Below, one piece after another: positions 53,863 to 62,331 of a stretch of 64,000 bases of DNA. The notes below the pieces were generated by a model, which was given only the letters and a program-made list of their open reading frames with translations, did not search any database and was not told the origin of the DNA. The stretch spans positions 1 to 64,000 of the forward strand of contig JAQGPA010000080.1 in the NCBI GenBank assembly GCA_028293325.1, written 5' to 3'. Position numbers and translations under genes: made by a program. The DNA is from Pedosphaera sp. Its GTDB lineage: Bacteria; Verrucomicrobiota; Verrucomicrobiia; Limisphaerales; Pedosphaeraceae. Within the stretch, counting starts at the first letter, position 1, and each line of letters opens with the position of its first letter.

Positions 53863-54813
53863 TCACTTGCCCTTGGATTTTTCAACTGTTGCCTCCCCGC
53901 TCCGCTCCCGCAGCACCTCGCGGATTTTATCGCCCATCTTTCGGGAAAATTCCATGGCCGCTTCATGCCGCAAATGCAAAGTGTCCAGAAAGAATTCGTC
54001 AGGAAAATGCATTTGGCTCCAATCGATGAGCACGACATTCGGAAGGGCCTTTAGCTTTTCGTCAAATAATTTCAGCTGCTCCCCGTTTTGAAAATGCGCA
54101 AAATACGAGGGATGATAAGGTGAATAAACCAGGAAAAAAAGACGCTCTGGATGTTCGGTGATGTGCCCAATCAACCTGCGGTTTTGATCTTCATTTGGAA
54201 AATAGCCGCTGGTGATCTGCAAACGTTTGCTCACATAGTCGTCCAATCTGGCCTGGCTAAACGGCAACTGATGAAGCTCAGATTTATATCCCTTCGTGAT
54301 ATTATGGGTAAGCTGCATGCGCTCGCTCATGTAGTCCTTCAAATACCAGTCGTAATACCCAAAATAGCGGATGCCCGGCAGATAGTACCTCCATTCCATG
54401 GCATGGAACCGCTTTAATAATTGACGTATCCTGGCGTCGAACATCAACGGGACACACCTGCTCTGATCACCAAGGTCTGCCGCCAGATCGTTATGCTGTA
54501 GTTCGATGATGATGGGGGTGGTCTTGGACTTGGCGAGCTCAATTTGCAGCAGCACGTCGGTCACTTCATAAGAAATACCATCAAAGCCGTAATTGAATGC
54601 GTTAAGGCCCATGGCGTCCGGGCTGTAATTGCCATGCGCCTTCGACGAGCCGAAAATGGGAATCTCATCCCCGTGCTCATGGTAGAGATGATTGATGCGA
54701 CCGATGTCGGAAGTGGGTGTTCGAAAAATGATTCCGTAGGTGAATGCCAAATCCGCTAAAATGCAAATGGCCGCGAACGCCATCAGAGCCAAAATCCATC
54801 CCTTCCATTTCAT
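53863..54813 (-). CDS. SGNH/AlgX-like membrane-anchored protein
   Basis: 316 residues with one N-terminal membrane segment (about 6-28). IPIFGSSKAHGNYSPDAM resembles the block I nucleophile region of SGNH-type proteins that work with MBOAT acyltransferases (AlgX, AlgJ, DltD-like), and DTLHLRHEAAMEFSRKM near the C-terminus fits the Asp-x-x-His dyad. Such proteins transfer acyl groups to polysaccharide in the periplasm. It directly follows the MBOAT gene (4-bp gap), as expected for such a pair. Last gene of the five-gene operon. Confidence 0.72.
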   Translation of the reverse strand: MKWKGWILALMAFAAICILADLAFTYGIIFRTPTSDIGRINHLYHEHGDEIPIFGSSKAHGNYSPDAMGLNAFNYGFDGISYEVTDVLLQIELAKSKTTPIIIELQHNDLAADLGDQSRCVPLMFDARIRQLLKRFHAMEWRYYLPGIRYFGYYDWYLKDYMSERMQLTHNITKGYKSELHQLPFSQARLDDYVSKRLQITSGYFPNEDQNRRLIGHITEHPERLFFLVYSPYHPSYFAHFQNGEQLKLFDEKLKALPNVVLIDWSQMHFPDEFFLDTLHLRHEAAMEFSRKMGDKIREVLRERSGEATVEKSKGK

Positions 54814-54817
54814 AGCA

Positions 54818-56221
54818 TCAGAATTTTGCGTAAATAAAGTGCGCCGACCCCAGGCGCCCGAGGAAAATAATCAACAACCCGCACAGGAACACGAACCACG
54901 GAGTTGAACGGCTGGTCGCCCTGCGATGGAAGTAGGCAACACCAACCCAGGAGCCAATAGCCACGCAATCCAGGGCAAAAAAGAACGGTCGGGCCGCAAA
55001 AAGTTGAGCCAAGCCGCCCGAGAAATTCAGATGGATCAAACGGCCATAGATCCAGAGTGCTTGGGGGACGTTCGCCGCCCGGAATAGCACTTGGGACAGG
55101 GCGAAAAACCCCAGGGTATAAAACCGGCCACTCCACCGCACCACATTCTCCGGCAATCGTTTTAGTCGTTTGGTTCGCCACGACTTGGTGAGAATCTCAG
55201 CGGATAAGGCCAGCCCTTGCGCGATTCCAAACAGGAGGAAAGTCCAGGTGAGGCCATGCCAGATGCCGCAAACGGCAAAAGTAATGATTATCGCCAGAAC
55301 TACTCCCGATTTTCCCAGAATGCGGATCCGGATTAATAAGGGCAGGTACAGGTAATCCCGCAGCCAAAATGACAATGTCATGTGCCAGCGCCGCCAGAAC
55401 TCAGTCACCGAAGTGCTCAGAAATGGCCGGTCAAAATTCGGGGCCAGACGAATCCCAAAAAACAGCGCGCTGCCGATCGCTATGTCCACATAACCGGAAA
55501 AATCAGCATAGATTTGCAACGCATTCAAACAACAGCCGATCAAAGCCGCCAGGGTGCCGGTGCCGAACTGATCTTTAAACACATCGGTGACATACTCATT
55601 GATGCGGTTGGCGACCACGTATTTTTTAAAGAATCCAAATGCAATCAGCCGCACCCCCTCCAACCGGTCCTCTACCACAGGTAAATCGCCGCCCACCAAT
55701 TGCGGTAATAGTGGTCCGGCCCGCGGAATGGGCCCCGACGAAATCTGGGGAAAGAACAAGCCAAACAACACAAAATTCGTAAAACCATGATCGATCCTCC
55801 ATGTCTGCCGATAGGCATCCGTCACACAAGCCAGCATCTGAAACGTGAAATAGGAAATGCCTAGTGGCACCGCAAATCCAGCCTCGGCAGCCGGCGCGTG
55901 CCCGTTCCATCGCAGCATTCCCTGCGTGATCACGTCCGCCGCATACTTGAAAAAAATCAGCACCGCAAGATTCACCAGAACCGTCCCGGTGAAAACCCAC
56001 GTTCGACGCCGCTGATCCAGGTTCTGGCTCAGACTCAAGGCCGCCCAGTAATTAAGGCCGCACAATCCCAGCAACAAAATCAGATAACTCACGCTGGAAA
56101 CTGCGTAGAAAATCAGGCTGGCGCACAACAACGCCACTACCCGCCCCCGCCCCGGCATCATGGCTTGAACCACCGCGATAACTCCCAGGAAGAGCAGAAA
56201 CAGAGCTGTATCGATTCTCAT
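54818..56221 (-). CDS. MBOAT-family O-acyltransferase (AlgI-like)
   Basis: 467 residues with about ten membrane segments. Family marks: VPLGISYFTFQMLACVTDAY, FFPQISSGPIPRAGPLLPQL, QIYADFSGYVDIAIGSALFF, TEFWRRWHMTLSFWLRDYLY and the catalytic His in FAVCGIWHGLTWTFLL. AlgI-type MBOATs move acyl groups across the membrane for attachment to exopolysaccharide. It lies 12 bp after the VOC gene and just before the SGNH partner. Confidence 0.94.
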   Translation of the reverse strand: MRIDTALFLLFLGVIAVVQAMMPGRGRVVALLCASLIFYAVSSVSYLILLLGLCGLNYWAALSLSQNLDQRRRTWVFTGTVLVNLAVLIFFKYAADVITQGMLRWNGHAPAAEAGFAVPLGISYFTFQMLACVTDAYRQTWRIDHGFTNFVLFGLFFPQISSGPIPRAGPLLPQLVGGDLPVVEDRLEGVRLIAFGFFKKYVVANRINEYVTDVFKDQFGTGTLAALIGCCLNALQIYADFSGYVDIAIGSALFFGIRLAPNFDRPFLSTSVTEFWRRWHMTLSFWLRDYLYLPLLIRIRILGKSGVVLAIIITFAVCGIWHGLTWTFLLFGIAQGLALSAEILTKSWRTKRLKRLPENVVRWSGRFYTLGFFALSQVLFRAANVPQALWIYGRLIHLNFSGGLAQLFAARPFFFALDCVAIGSWVGVAYFHRRATSRSTPWFVFLCGLLIIFLGRLGSAHFIYAKF

Positions 56222-56233
56222 TGCTGTGTCGGG

Positions 56234-56632
56234 TCAGGCCGCCTCAATCAATTCAATCATTTGTTGTTGGGCGGTGATGAGGAACACACAATATCGTCCG
56301 CCAAAGGCTTCTGATTGAAACCGGGTCAGTTCATGCGCGCCGGCTGTCACCAGAGCCTGGACACTCTTGTCCAAGTCCGCGCACATATATCCCACATGAT
56401 AATAACTCGTTCCTCTGCGCAGCATTCTCAGAAGAAAAGCATTATCCGGTTCCGGTTCCACGAACTCGATGAATGTGCCGTTTCCGGCAGGCAGAAAACA
56501 TACCCGCACTTTTTGGCTGCTTACCGCCACGGGTGCGGAAGCGCCGGTGGCCAGCGGCGTCCCCGCGTAGGTTTCCAACGCCGCCGCCATGTCTTCAACC
56601 AGGCAGCCTATATGGTGAAGCGTCAACTCCAT
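56234..56632 (-). CDS. VOC (glyoxalase-like) family protein
   Basis: 132 residues, a two-module VOC domain. LHHIGCLVEDMAAALETY starts module 1 with a metal His, TFIEFVEPEPDNAFL holds a metal Glu, SYYHVGYMCADLDKSVQALV starts module 2, and QQQMIELIEAA the final Glu. The closest recognised pattern is methylmalonyl-CoA epimerase-like. VOC proteins next to fkbH are known in some glyceryl-ACP pathways, though their exact role is unclear. Five bp after the ACP gene. Confidence 0.8.
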   Translation of the reverse strand: MELTLHHIGCLVEDMAAALETYAGTPLATGASAPVAVSSQKVRVCFLPAGNGTFIEFVEPEPDNAFLLRMLRRGTSYYHVGYMCADLDKSVQALVTAGAHELTRFQSEAFGGRYCVFLITAQQQMIELIEAA

Positions 56633-56637
56633 GCCGT

Positions 56638-56877
56638 TTATACCTGCTTGCTTCGAATCAACGCCGCAAATTCTCCCACGTTCTGCAGGCGCTGAATCTC
56701 CCCGGCCGTGAACTTGACCCGGAACTTTTTCTCAACCGCTACCACGATCAGCACATGGGTTATTGAATCCCATCCTTCCACCTCCTTGGCCGTCGTCCCT
56801 TCCGTAAGCGTAAGCGAATCGTTGTCCAGCGCTTCCCTGAAAACCGTTGTCAGGCCGTTCCATAGATTATCACTCAT
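56638..56877 (-). CDS. Acyl carrier protein
   Basis: 79 residues. EVEGWDSITHVLIVVAVEKK contains the phosphopantetheine Ser in the GWDSITH context typical of stand-alone carrier proteins beside fkbH, not of fatty-acid AcpP (DSLD). It carries a thioester-bound acyl or glyceryl group. It lies between fkbH (103 bp upstream) and the VOC gene. The Sfp-type transferase at 24275 may activate it. Confidence 0.92.
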   Translation of the reverse strand: MSDNLWNGLTTVFREALDNDSLTLTEGTTAKEVEGWDSITHVLIVVAVEKKFRVKFTAGEIQRLQNVGEFAALIRSKQV

Positions 56878-56980
56878 AAGTTATAAAATAATTATTTCCA
56901 GGCACCTTGGGCCGGCTTCGCCAATCCGTCGCGCATTTCCATAGTCTGCATTAACTTCCACTACTTGCCTACAACGATAG

Positions 56981-58741
56981 TCACGCGCTGGCCTCTTCCT
57001 CCACTTTTTCCCACACAATGTTTATCGGCCAGCCAGTGTAACTCGCGGCCTCCAACACCCACCGGTTGGCTGCCTCCGGCGCAAAGCCCAGCTTTGAATA
57101 ATGGTCCTTTACCATCCCGTTTTTTGTCGTCGGCAGATATTCGCCCGTCACGCGTTTGATCCCGTGTTCCCTGGCCCTTTCCACAATCGTGTTCAGCACA
57201 AACTGCTCCACCCCTCGCCCCAGCACCCGGCAACTCATCAACCAGGTATCCACAAAGAACGTTTCACCCAGAATTTCCAAAATAACCACCGAAATCAACC
57301 CGTTGTCCCCAAACCGGTCTTTCAATTCAAAGGCCAGCGTCACATGCGCCGCCGAGTTTGCCAGCGTCTCGACCTGCTTTTCTGTGTAACGCACCGTCCG
57401 CAGGTTGAACTGATTTGACCGTTGCGTAAGCTGGGCCACGCGGGGAAAGTTGAATGGCAGAAATGGCTGCACCAGCGCCCGCATCTCCAGACTTCGCAAG
57501 AAATCGTTCAGATCAACGAATTTCTCCCGTTCCGCATGGCGTTTGGCCTCGACCTGATACTCATTCGTGCGCCGCGCGTCCTTGGCCGTGTAACTCGCGG
57601 TCTCGAACGGATTTAATCCAATTAGATAGGAGACATACTCCGAAGGATCCTCCGGCAATTCTGGCACCGTCATGGTTGGAAAACTCTCCCGCACCAGGTG
57701 CCGCTCGGCCGGATTATCATCCAGAAACATCATCGCTCCATAATCAATGTCGATGATGCTTTTAATCTCCCGGATGTTCGTCGCTTTGTCCTGCCAGTTG
57801 GCCTTGAATACCGCGATGTCCTCCAGTTGCAGCACCATGTCCGGATGCCTCATGAATGGTTCGCGAGCATTCGCCTCGTCGTTCTTGCTGCACACCGCCA
57901 GCACGATACCCCGATCCCGCAACTGCTTGAGCCACGATTGAAATGCCGTGAATGCCGGCCCGAGGCCAAGCTCCCCGATCTGAATTCGATCCAGCCCGTC
58001 ATCCGCCACTACCCCGCCCCATAACGTATTATCCAAATCCAGAATCACGCATTTGAGGAAGGAACCTTTGCGCGCCGTCAGCATCTTGACCACCTCACGC
58101 GCCACCAAGGGAAGAATCCCCGGCGTCAGTGCGAATTTGGCTGTGAAATAAAGCTTGGGATCAAACAGCGCATTGCGGCCCTGTGCGGACTGCAACGCCG
58201 CCAGATCAAACACATGGCAATCACTCGCCTCTTCGGCCAACCGCGCCAGCTCCAAATTGCACAACCGGATTTGGTTTTGGAATGACCACGCCACCTTATT
58301 GCCATAATTTCCAAATACTCCGTCTCCGGGATCGGCCAGATTGAAAAACAGCGTCTGATATCCCTGGGTCGATAACGTCTGATGCAGGCCACGCACTCGC
58401 GACGCAAATTCGCTGGCCAGCGCGCCGCGCTCCTTCACGGAATAGGTCCCAAACTTCACCCCCATTTTTTCCGCAGCCAGATAAATAATTACCGTCTCTG
58501 GACGAAACATGTGCAAGGTCGATGCCGGGTCAAACACGGCCATCTCGATCTGATCAAATTCCCCTTCAAAAAGCTCCAGCTTAAAACCCAAATGCCGTGC
58601 GTAACCCCTCAATGAACCCGCGAGCAACTGGGAAGCTGTGTCCGCCAAAACAGCCGCCCGCATTACCGGCGCCGCTCCCGGACATGGCTGCCTGGCCAAT
58701 TTCAACAGAGCCGTTAGTTCCAAGGGGTTAATCACAAACAT
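56981..58741 (-). CDS. fkbH: FkbH-like HAD-superfamily glyceryl/acyl transferase
   Basis: 586 residues. N-terminal SGNH-like part with AVLADTASQLLAGSLRGYAR, then the HAD-IIIC phosphatase-like domain: CVILDLDNTLWGGVVADDGL near 230-250, VLAVCSKNDEANAREPF, and MMFLDDNPAERHLVRESFP; the C-terminal part is GNAT-like (TQRSNQFNLRTVRYTEKQV, LISVVILEILGETFFVDTWL). FkbH enzymes dephosphorylate 1,3-bisphosphoglycerate and load the glyceryl group on a carrier protein. First gene of the operon; the palindrome-like ACACTTGTAAGTTCAAG lies just before its ATG. Confidence 0.92.
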   Translation of the reverse strand: MFVINPLELTALLKLARQPCPGAAPVMRAAVLADTASQLLAGSLRGYARHLGFKLELFEGEFDQIEMAVFDPASTLHMFRPETVIIYLAAEKMGVKFGTYSVKERGALASEFASRVRGLHQTLSTQGYQTLFFNLADPGDGVFGNYGNKVAWSFQNQIRLCNLELARLAEEASDCHVFDLAALQSAQGRNALFDPKLYFTAKFALTPGILPLVAREVVKMLTARKGSFLKCVILDLDNTLWGGVVADDGLDRIQIGELGLGPAFTAFQSWLKQLRDRGIVLAVCSKNDEANAREPFMRHPDMVLQLEDIAVFKANWQDKATNIREIKSIIDIDYGAMMFLDDNPAERHLVRESFPTMTVPELPEDPSEYVSYLIGLNPFETASYTAKDARRTNEYQVEAKRHAEREKFVDLNDFLRSLEMRALVQPFLPFNFPRVAQLTQRSNQFNLRTVRYTEKQVETLANSAAHVTLAFELKDRFGDNGLISVVILEILGETFFVDTWLMSCRVLGRGVEQFVLNTIVERAREHGIKRVTGEYLPTTKNGMVKDHYSKLGFAPEAANRWVLEAASYTGWPINIVWEKVEEEASA

Positions 58742-59098
58742 CTACACTTGTAAGTTCAAGTAATCGAAAACAGCGGTTCTTGACAAGCTCTTTTTACCCA
58801 ACAAACTGCCCTCCGTGGCCTCCCGGCTTGAACCGGGGCAACCTAAGGCGTATCGGGCCTCAAACCACCCCGAAAGCATTAGGGCTCCTCACAGGTCAAA
58901 TCCCGCTGAAGCCCACCATTTGGCTCGTGTCGCAGCTTCACATATGAAGCTGCAAAATCTATGTCTCCGTTTGGCCTCCAGTGACCGTTTTAAGGTTGAA
59001 CTGCCGCCCTCTCTTTCGTACGTTCACAATCCGTGTGTGGCATCCGTGCCTGCGGCGATGCAACGCTCCAACGATGAACAATACAGCGCAGGCTTTTC
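58742..59098. other. Intergenic region with hairpins between divergent operons
   Basis: 357 bp. Contains GCAGCTTCA-CATA-TGAAGCTGC (58936-58957), a perfect 9-bp hairpin, and CCCGG-CTTGAA-CCGGG (58823-58838). It could hold a small structured RNA or only regulatory elements; no known RNA family was recognised. CCGTTTTAAGGTTGAAC near 58985 matches a sequence near 41965, so part is a dispersed repeat. Confidence 0.4.
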
Positions 59099-60319
59099 AT
59101 GAATGCTCCCAAAACATCGCTCGATGATTTGAGAATCGAGCGCAATGATGCGCCCGCCCGCCGCTCCAACCGCTGGCTTTGGCCGCTGTTGCTGTTCGCA
59201 TTGATCGTGGCAATTTCGGCGGTTCTTTGGTTTACGCATTCTCAGGCGATTGAAGTCACCACCGCCCCCGTGCGCGCCATCACCAGTGGCGACGCCGAAC
59301 GCATCGTGCTGAATGCCTCGGGCTACGTCACCGCCCGGCGCAAGGCAACGATCTCTGCGAAGATTACCGGCAAAGTTGCCGAGGTGCTCATTGAGGAGGG
59401 TATGCGCGTTAAGGCGGGGCAAGTACTGGCACGACTGGACAACTCCAATCTCAAAACCAGCCTCGATGTGGCGGAAAGCCAGCTTGACTCGGCGCGTCTA
59501 AACCTCGATGAAACGCGCGCCCTGTTAAAGCAGGCGGACAATGAATTCCGCCGTGCCACCCAACTCGCCAATCAAAACATCGCGTCCCAATCTGATCTAG
59601 ATAAGGCAGAGTCCGACGCCGTGTCCATCAAGGCAAGACTGGCGCGGCAGGAACAGGATGTGACGGTCGCCGAGCGCCAGGTAGCCATGTGGAAACAGCA
59701 GCTGGACGATGCCATTATTTGCGCACCCTTTGACGGCGTGGTCACCTCCAAGGACGTCCAGCCTGGCGAAATGATTTCGCCCGTATCCGCCGGCGGTGGC
59801 TTTACGCGCACCGGAGTTTGCACGATTGTCGATATGGAATCGCTGGAGATCGAGATCGACGTCAACGAAAGTTACATCAATCGTGTGGCGGCGGATCAGC
59901 CGGTGGAAGCCACACTCGACGCGTATACCACCTGGAAAATTCCCTGCAAAGTAATCGCCATCATCCCCACCGCCGACCGGCAAAAATCCACCGTAAAGGT
60001 CCGCGTTGGTTTCGACAAGCTTGACCCCCGCATCCTTCCGGAAATGGGAGTGAAGGTGGCTTTCCGTGAGACCGGCGGTTCCACCCCAACCGCCGCGCGG
60101 ACCATGCTGACTCCCAAAACTGCCATTCAGCAACAAGGCGGCAGGGACGTGGTCTTGGTGGTACAAAATGGCGTCGTCGAGCGACGCGCCGTGACCGTCA
60201 GCGGCTCCGATGGGGACGACGTGCTCATCAGCGCCGGAGTGGCGGACGGGGAAAGAGTTGTCGTGCTGGGGCCGAAAGACTTGACCGATGGCGCGAAGGT
60301 GAAGGAGAAAAAGCCGTGA
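59099..60319 (+). CDS. Periplasmic adaptor (membrane fusion protein), MacA/HlyD-like
   Basis: 406 residues. One TM helix near 22-42 (RWLWPLLLFALIVAISAVLW). Lipoyl/barrel-sandwich halves at ATISAKITGKVAEVLIEEGM and AIICAPFDGVVTSKDVQPGE, separated by a coiled-coil hairpin (about 125-205); beta-barrel ATLDAYTTWKIPCKVIAIIP and a membrane-proximal C-terminus with GVADGERVVVLGPKDLTDGA. It connects an inner-membrane ABC transporter to an outer-membrane channel. Next come its ATPase and two permeases. No TolC-type gene is in the window. Confidence 0.92.
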   Translation: MNAPKTSLDDLRIERNDAPARRSNRWLWPLLLFALIVAISAVLWFTHSQAIEVTTAPVRAITSGDAERIVLNASGYVTARRKATISAKITGKVAEVLIEEGMRVKAGQVLARLDNSNLKTSLDVAESQLDSARLNLDETRALLKQADNEFRRATQLANQNIASQSDLDKAESDAVSIKARLARQEQDVTVAERQVAMWKQQLDDAIICAPFDGVVTSKDVQPGEMISPVSAGGGFTRTGVCTIVDMESLEIEIDVNESYINRVAADQPVEATLDAYTTWKIPCKVIAIIPTADRQKSTVKVRVGFDKLDPRILPEMGVKVAFRETGGSTPTAARTMLTPKTAIQQQGGRDVVLVVQNGVVERRAVTVSGSDGDDVLISAGVADGERVVVLGPKDLTDGAKVKEKKP

Positions 60320-60471
60320 AATCTTTTCACATATGCCTTATTCCTGTCATGGTCGGGTGAAAATTTTGAGCCCTGATGTCCAGAAACGCCATCCCTGTTC
60401 GTCGTATTGATGGTACAGCACGTTCAGAGCGGCTGGTTTTGGACTGGGCGAAAAACGAATAACTACAAGCA

Positions 60472-61179
60472 ATGAGTGAACCAACAAAAAACAATGGCCC
60501 GCTGGTCAGCGTGGACGGCGTGGAGAAGGTCTTCCGCCGCGGGTCGGAGGACATTCACGTCCTGCGCGACTTGAACCTGAATGTTCCCACCGGCGAATTT
60601 CTTGCGTTGATGGGGCCGTCCGGTTCCGGCAAGAGCACGCTGCTGAACCTGATTGGCGGCTTGGACCGGCCGACGCGAGGCTCGGTCAGTATCGGCGGCG
60701 AGCGTCTGGACGGACTCTCCGATCGCCTGCTCGCAGCCTGGCGCGCCCGGCATATTGGATTCGTTTTCCAACTTTACAATCTTATGCCGACATTGAACGC
60801 GGAGCGTAATGTCGAATTGCCGCTCCTGCTCACGCACCTGTCCAAGTCGGAGCGCCGGAAACATGTGGCGGCCGCTTTGGACGTCGTGGGTCTTTCACAT
60901 CGCGCAAAACATTTTCCACGCACGCTCTCCGGCGGTGAGCAACAGCGCGTGGGCATCGCCCGTGGAATTGTGACCGATCCCACGCTGCTACTCTGCGACG
61001 AACCGACCGGGGATTTGGACCGCAAGGCCGGTGACGGAATTCTTGACCTGCTCCAGGCACTCAACCGCGAGCACGGCAAAACGGTGATCATGGTTACGCA
61101 CGACCCCCATGCATCGGCTCGCGCCTCCCGCACGGTGTACCTCGACAAGGGCCAGCTCAGCGCCGAACCCGTCGCATGA
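60472..61179 (+). CDS. ABC transporter ATP-binding protein, MacB/LolD type
   Basis: 235 residues. Walker A LMGPSGSGKSTLLNLIGG, Q loop FVFQLYNLMPTLNAERN, signature LSGGEQQRVGIARGI, Walker B LLLCDEPTGDLDR, and H loop TVIMVTHDPHASA are complete. This is the type 7 (MacB/LolD/FtsE-like) ATPase that drives mechanotransmission in the periplasm. It overlaps the first permease by four bases. The 152-bp gap to the adaptor gene has no recognised terminator. Confidence 0.95.
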   Translation: MSEPTKNNGPLVSVDGVEKVFRRGSEDIHVLRDLNLNVPTGEFLALMGPSGSGKSTLLNLIGGLDRPTRGSVSIGGERLDGLSDRLLAAWRARHIGFVFQLYNLMPTLNAERNVELPLLLTHLSKSERRKHVAAALDVVGLSHRAKHFPRTLSGGEQQRVGIARGIVTDPTLLLCDEPTGDLDRKAGDGILDLLQALNREHGKTVIMVTHDPHASARASRTVYLDKGQLSAEPVA

Positions 61180-62330
61180 AATTCCTCCCGCTGATCTGGT
61201 GTAACCTGAAACGGAAGAAACTCCGGACGTTCCTTACACTGCTCTCCATCCTCGTGGCGTTCCTTTTGTTTGGGCTTTTGTGCTCCATCAAGGAAGCGAT
61301 GACCGGGGGCATCAGCATGGCGGGGGCGGACCGCTTGGTCGTTCAACACAAGGTGTCGCTCATCCTATTGTTGCCGGAAAGCTACAAGGCGCGCATGGAG
61401 CATATCCCCGGGGTGGATTTGGCCACGCATCAGACCTGGTTTGGCGGGATCTACCAGGATCCGAAGAATTTCTTTATGCAAAACCCGGTGGTACCGGATG
61501 AATTTCTCAACATCCACCCTGAATTCATCCTGCCCGCGGACCAATTGAAGGCTTGGAACGAGACCCGCACGGGCGCCATCGTCGGCCGCAAAACCGCCAA
61601 CAAATTTCATTGGAAAATTGGCGACAAAGTCCCCATCAAAACGCCCCTTTGGAGCAAAAAAGACGGCGGCGGCACCTGGGAATTTGATATCGTCGGCATC
61701 TTCGACGGCAAAGACAAAAATACCGATTCGACCTCCTTTTATTTCCGCTATGACTATTTTGACGAGGCGCATCGCGGCGACCGTGGCCAGGTCGGTTGGT
61801 ACACTGTCCGGGTAAAAGACCCGAAAGCCTCCGCGGAGGTGGCCAAATTGATCGACAAGGAATTTGAAAACTCCATGGCCGAAGTCAAGGCGGAGCCCGA
61901 GGCGGCCATGGCGCAATCGTGGGCGAATCAAATGGGCGACATCGGTTTAATCACCACCTCAATTCTCGGGGCTGTGTTTTTTACCATCCTACTGGTGACA
62001 GGCAACACCATGTCCCAGGCGGTGCGCGAGCGAACGGGCGAGTTGGGGGTTCTCAAGGCCATCGGTTTTACCAACACCCAGATCGTCGCGCTCGTGCTCG
62101 CGGAGTCCTGCGTGCTGGCGCTGATGGGCGGAGTTTTGGGACTTGGCCTCGCGTGGCTGATCACTTCAAATGGCGATCCGACGGGTGGCATGCTGCCGTT
62201 GTTTTACCTGCCGTCGCGGGATTTGATTGTCGGTTTTGCCTTGAGTGTGGCTTTGGGATTGGCCACCGGATTTTTTCCCGCGCTGCAGGCCATGCGCCTG
62301 CAAGTTGCGGTGGCATTAAGGAAAATGTAA
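61176..62330 (+). CDS. ABC transporter permease, FtsX/MacB type (first)
   Basis: 384 residues. TM1 near 17-37 (LRTFLTLLSILVAFLLFGLL), a large periplasmic domain (about 45-255), then three C-terminal TM helices, with SQAVRERTGELGVLKAIGFT as the conserved coupling region and FFPALQAMRLQVAVALRKM at the end. It pairs with the permease at 62332. A typical MacB has the ATPase fused; here it is separate. Confidence 0.92.
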   Translation: MKFLPLIWCNLKRKKLRTFLTLLSILVAFLLFGLLCSIKEAMTGGISMAGADRLVVQHKVSLILLLPESYKARMEHIPGVDLATHQTWFGGIYQDPKNFFMQNPVVPDEFLNIHPEFILPADQLKAWNETRTGAIVGRKTANKFHWKIGDKVPIKTPLWSKKDGGGTWEFDIVGIFDGKDKNTDSTSFYFRYDYFDEAHRGDRGQVGWYTVRVKDPKASAEVAKLIDKEFENSMAEVKAEPEAAMAQSWANQMGDIGLITTSILGAVFFTILLVTGNTMSQAVRERTGELGVLKAIGFTNTQIVALVLAESCVLALMGGVLGLGLAWLITSNGDPTGGMLPLFYLPSRDLIVGFALSVALGLATGFFPALQAMRLQVAVALRKM

Positions 62331-62331
62331 T

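Noticed and set aside
58742-59098. Possible tmRNA, SRP RNA or riboswitch between fkbH and the exporter
   Set aside because: GGTTCAAGCC on the minus strand recalls a T arm, but no tRNA-like acceptor, tag frame or known riboswitch core was found.
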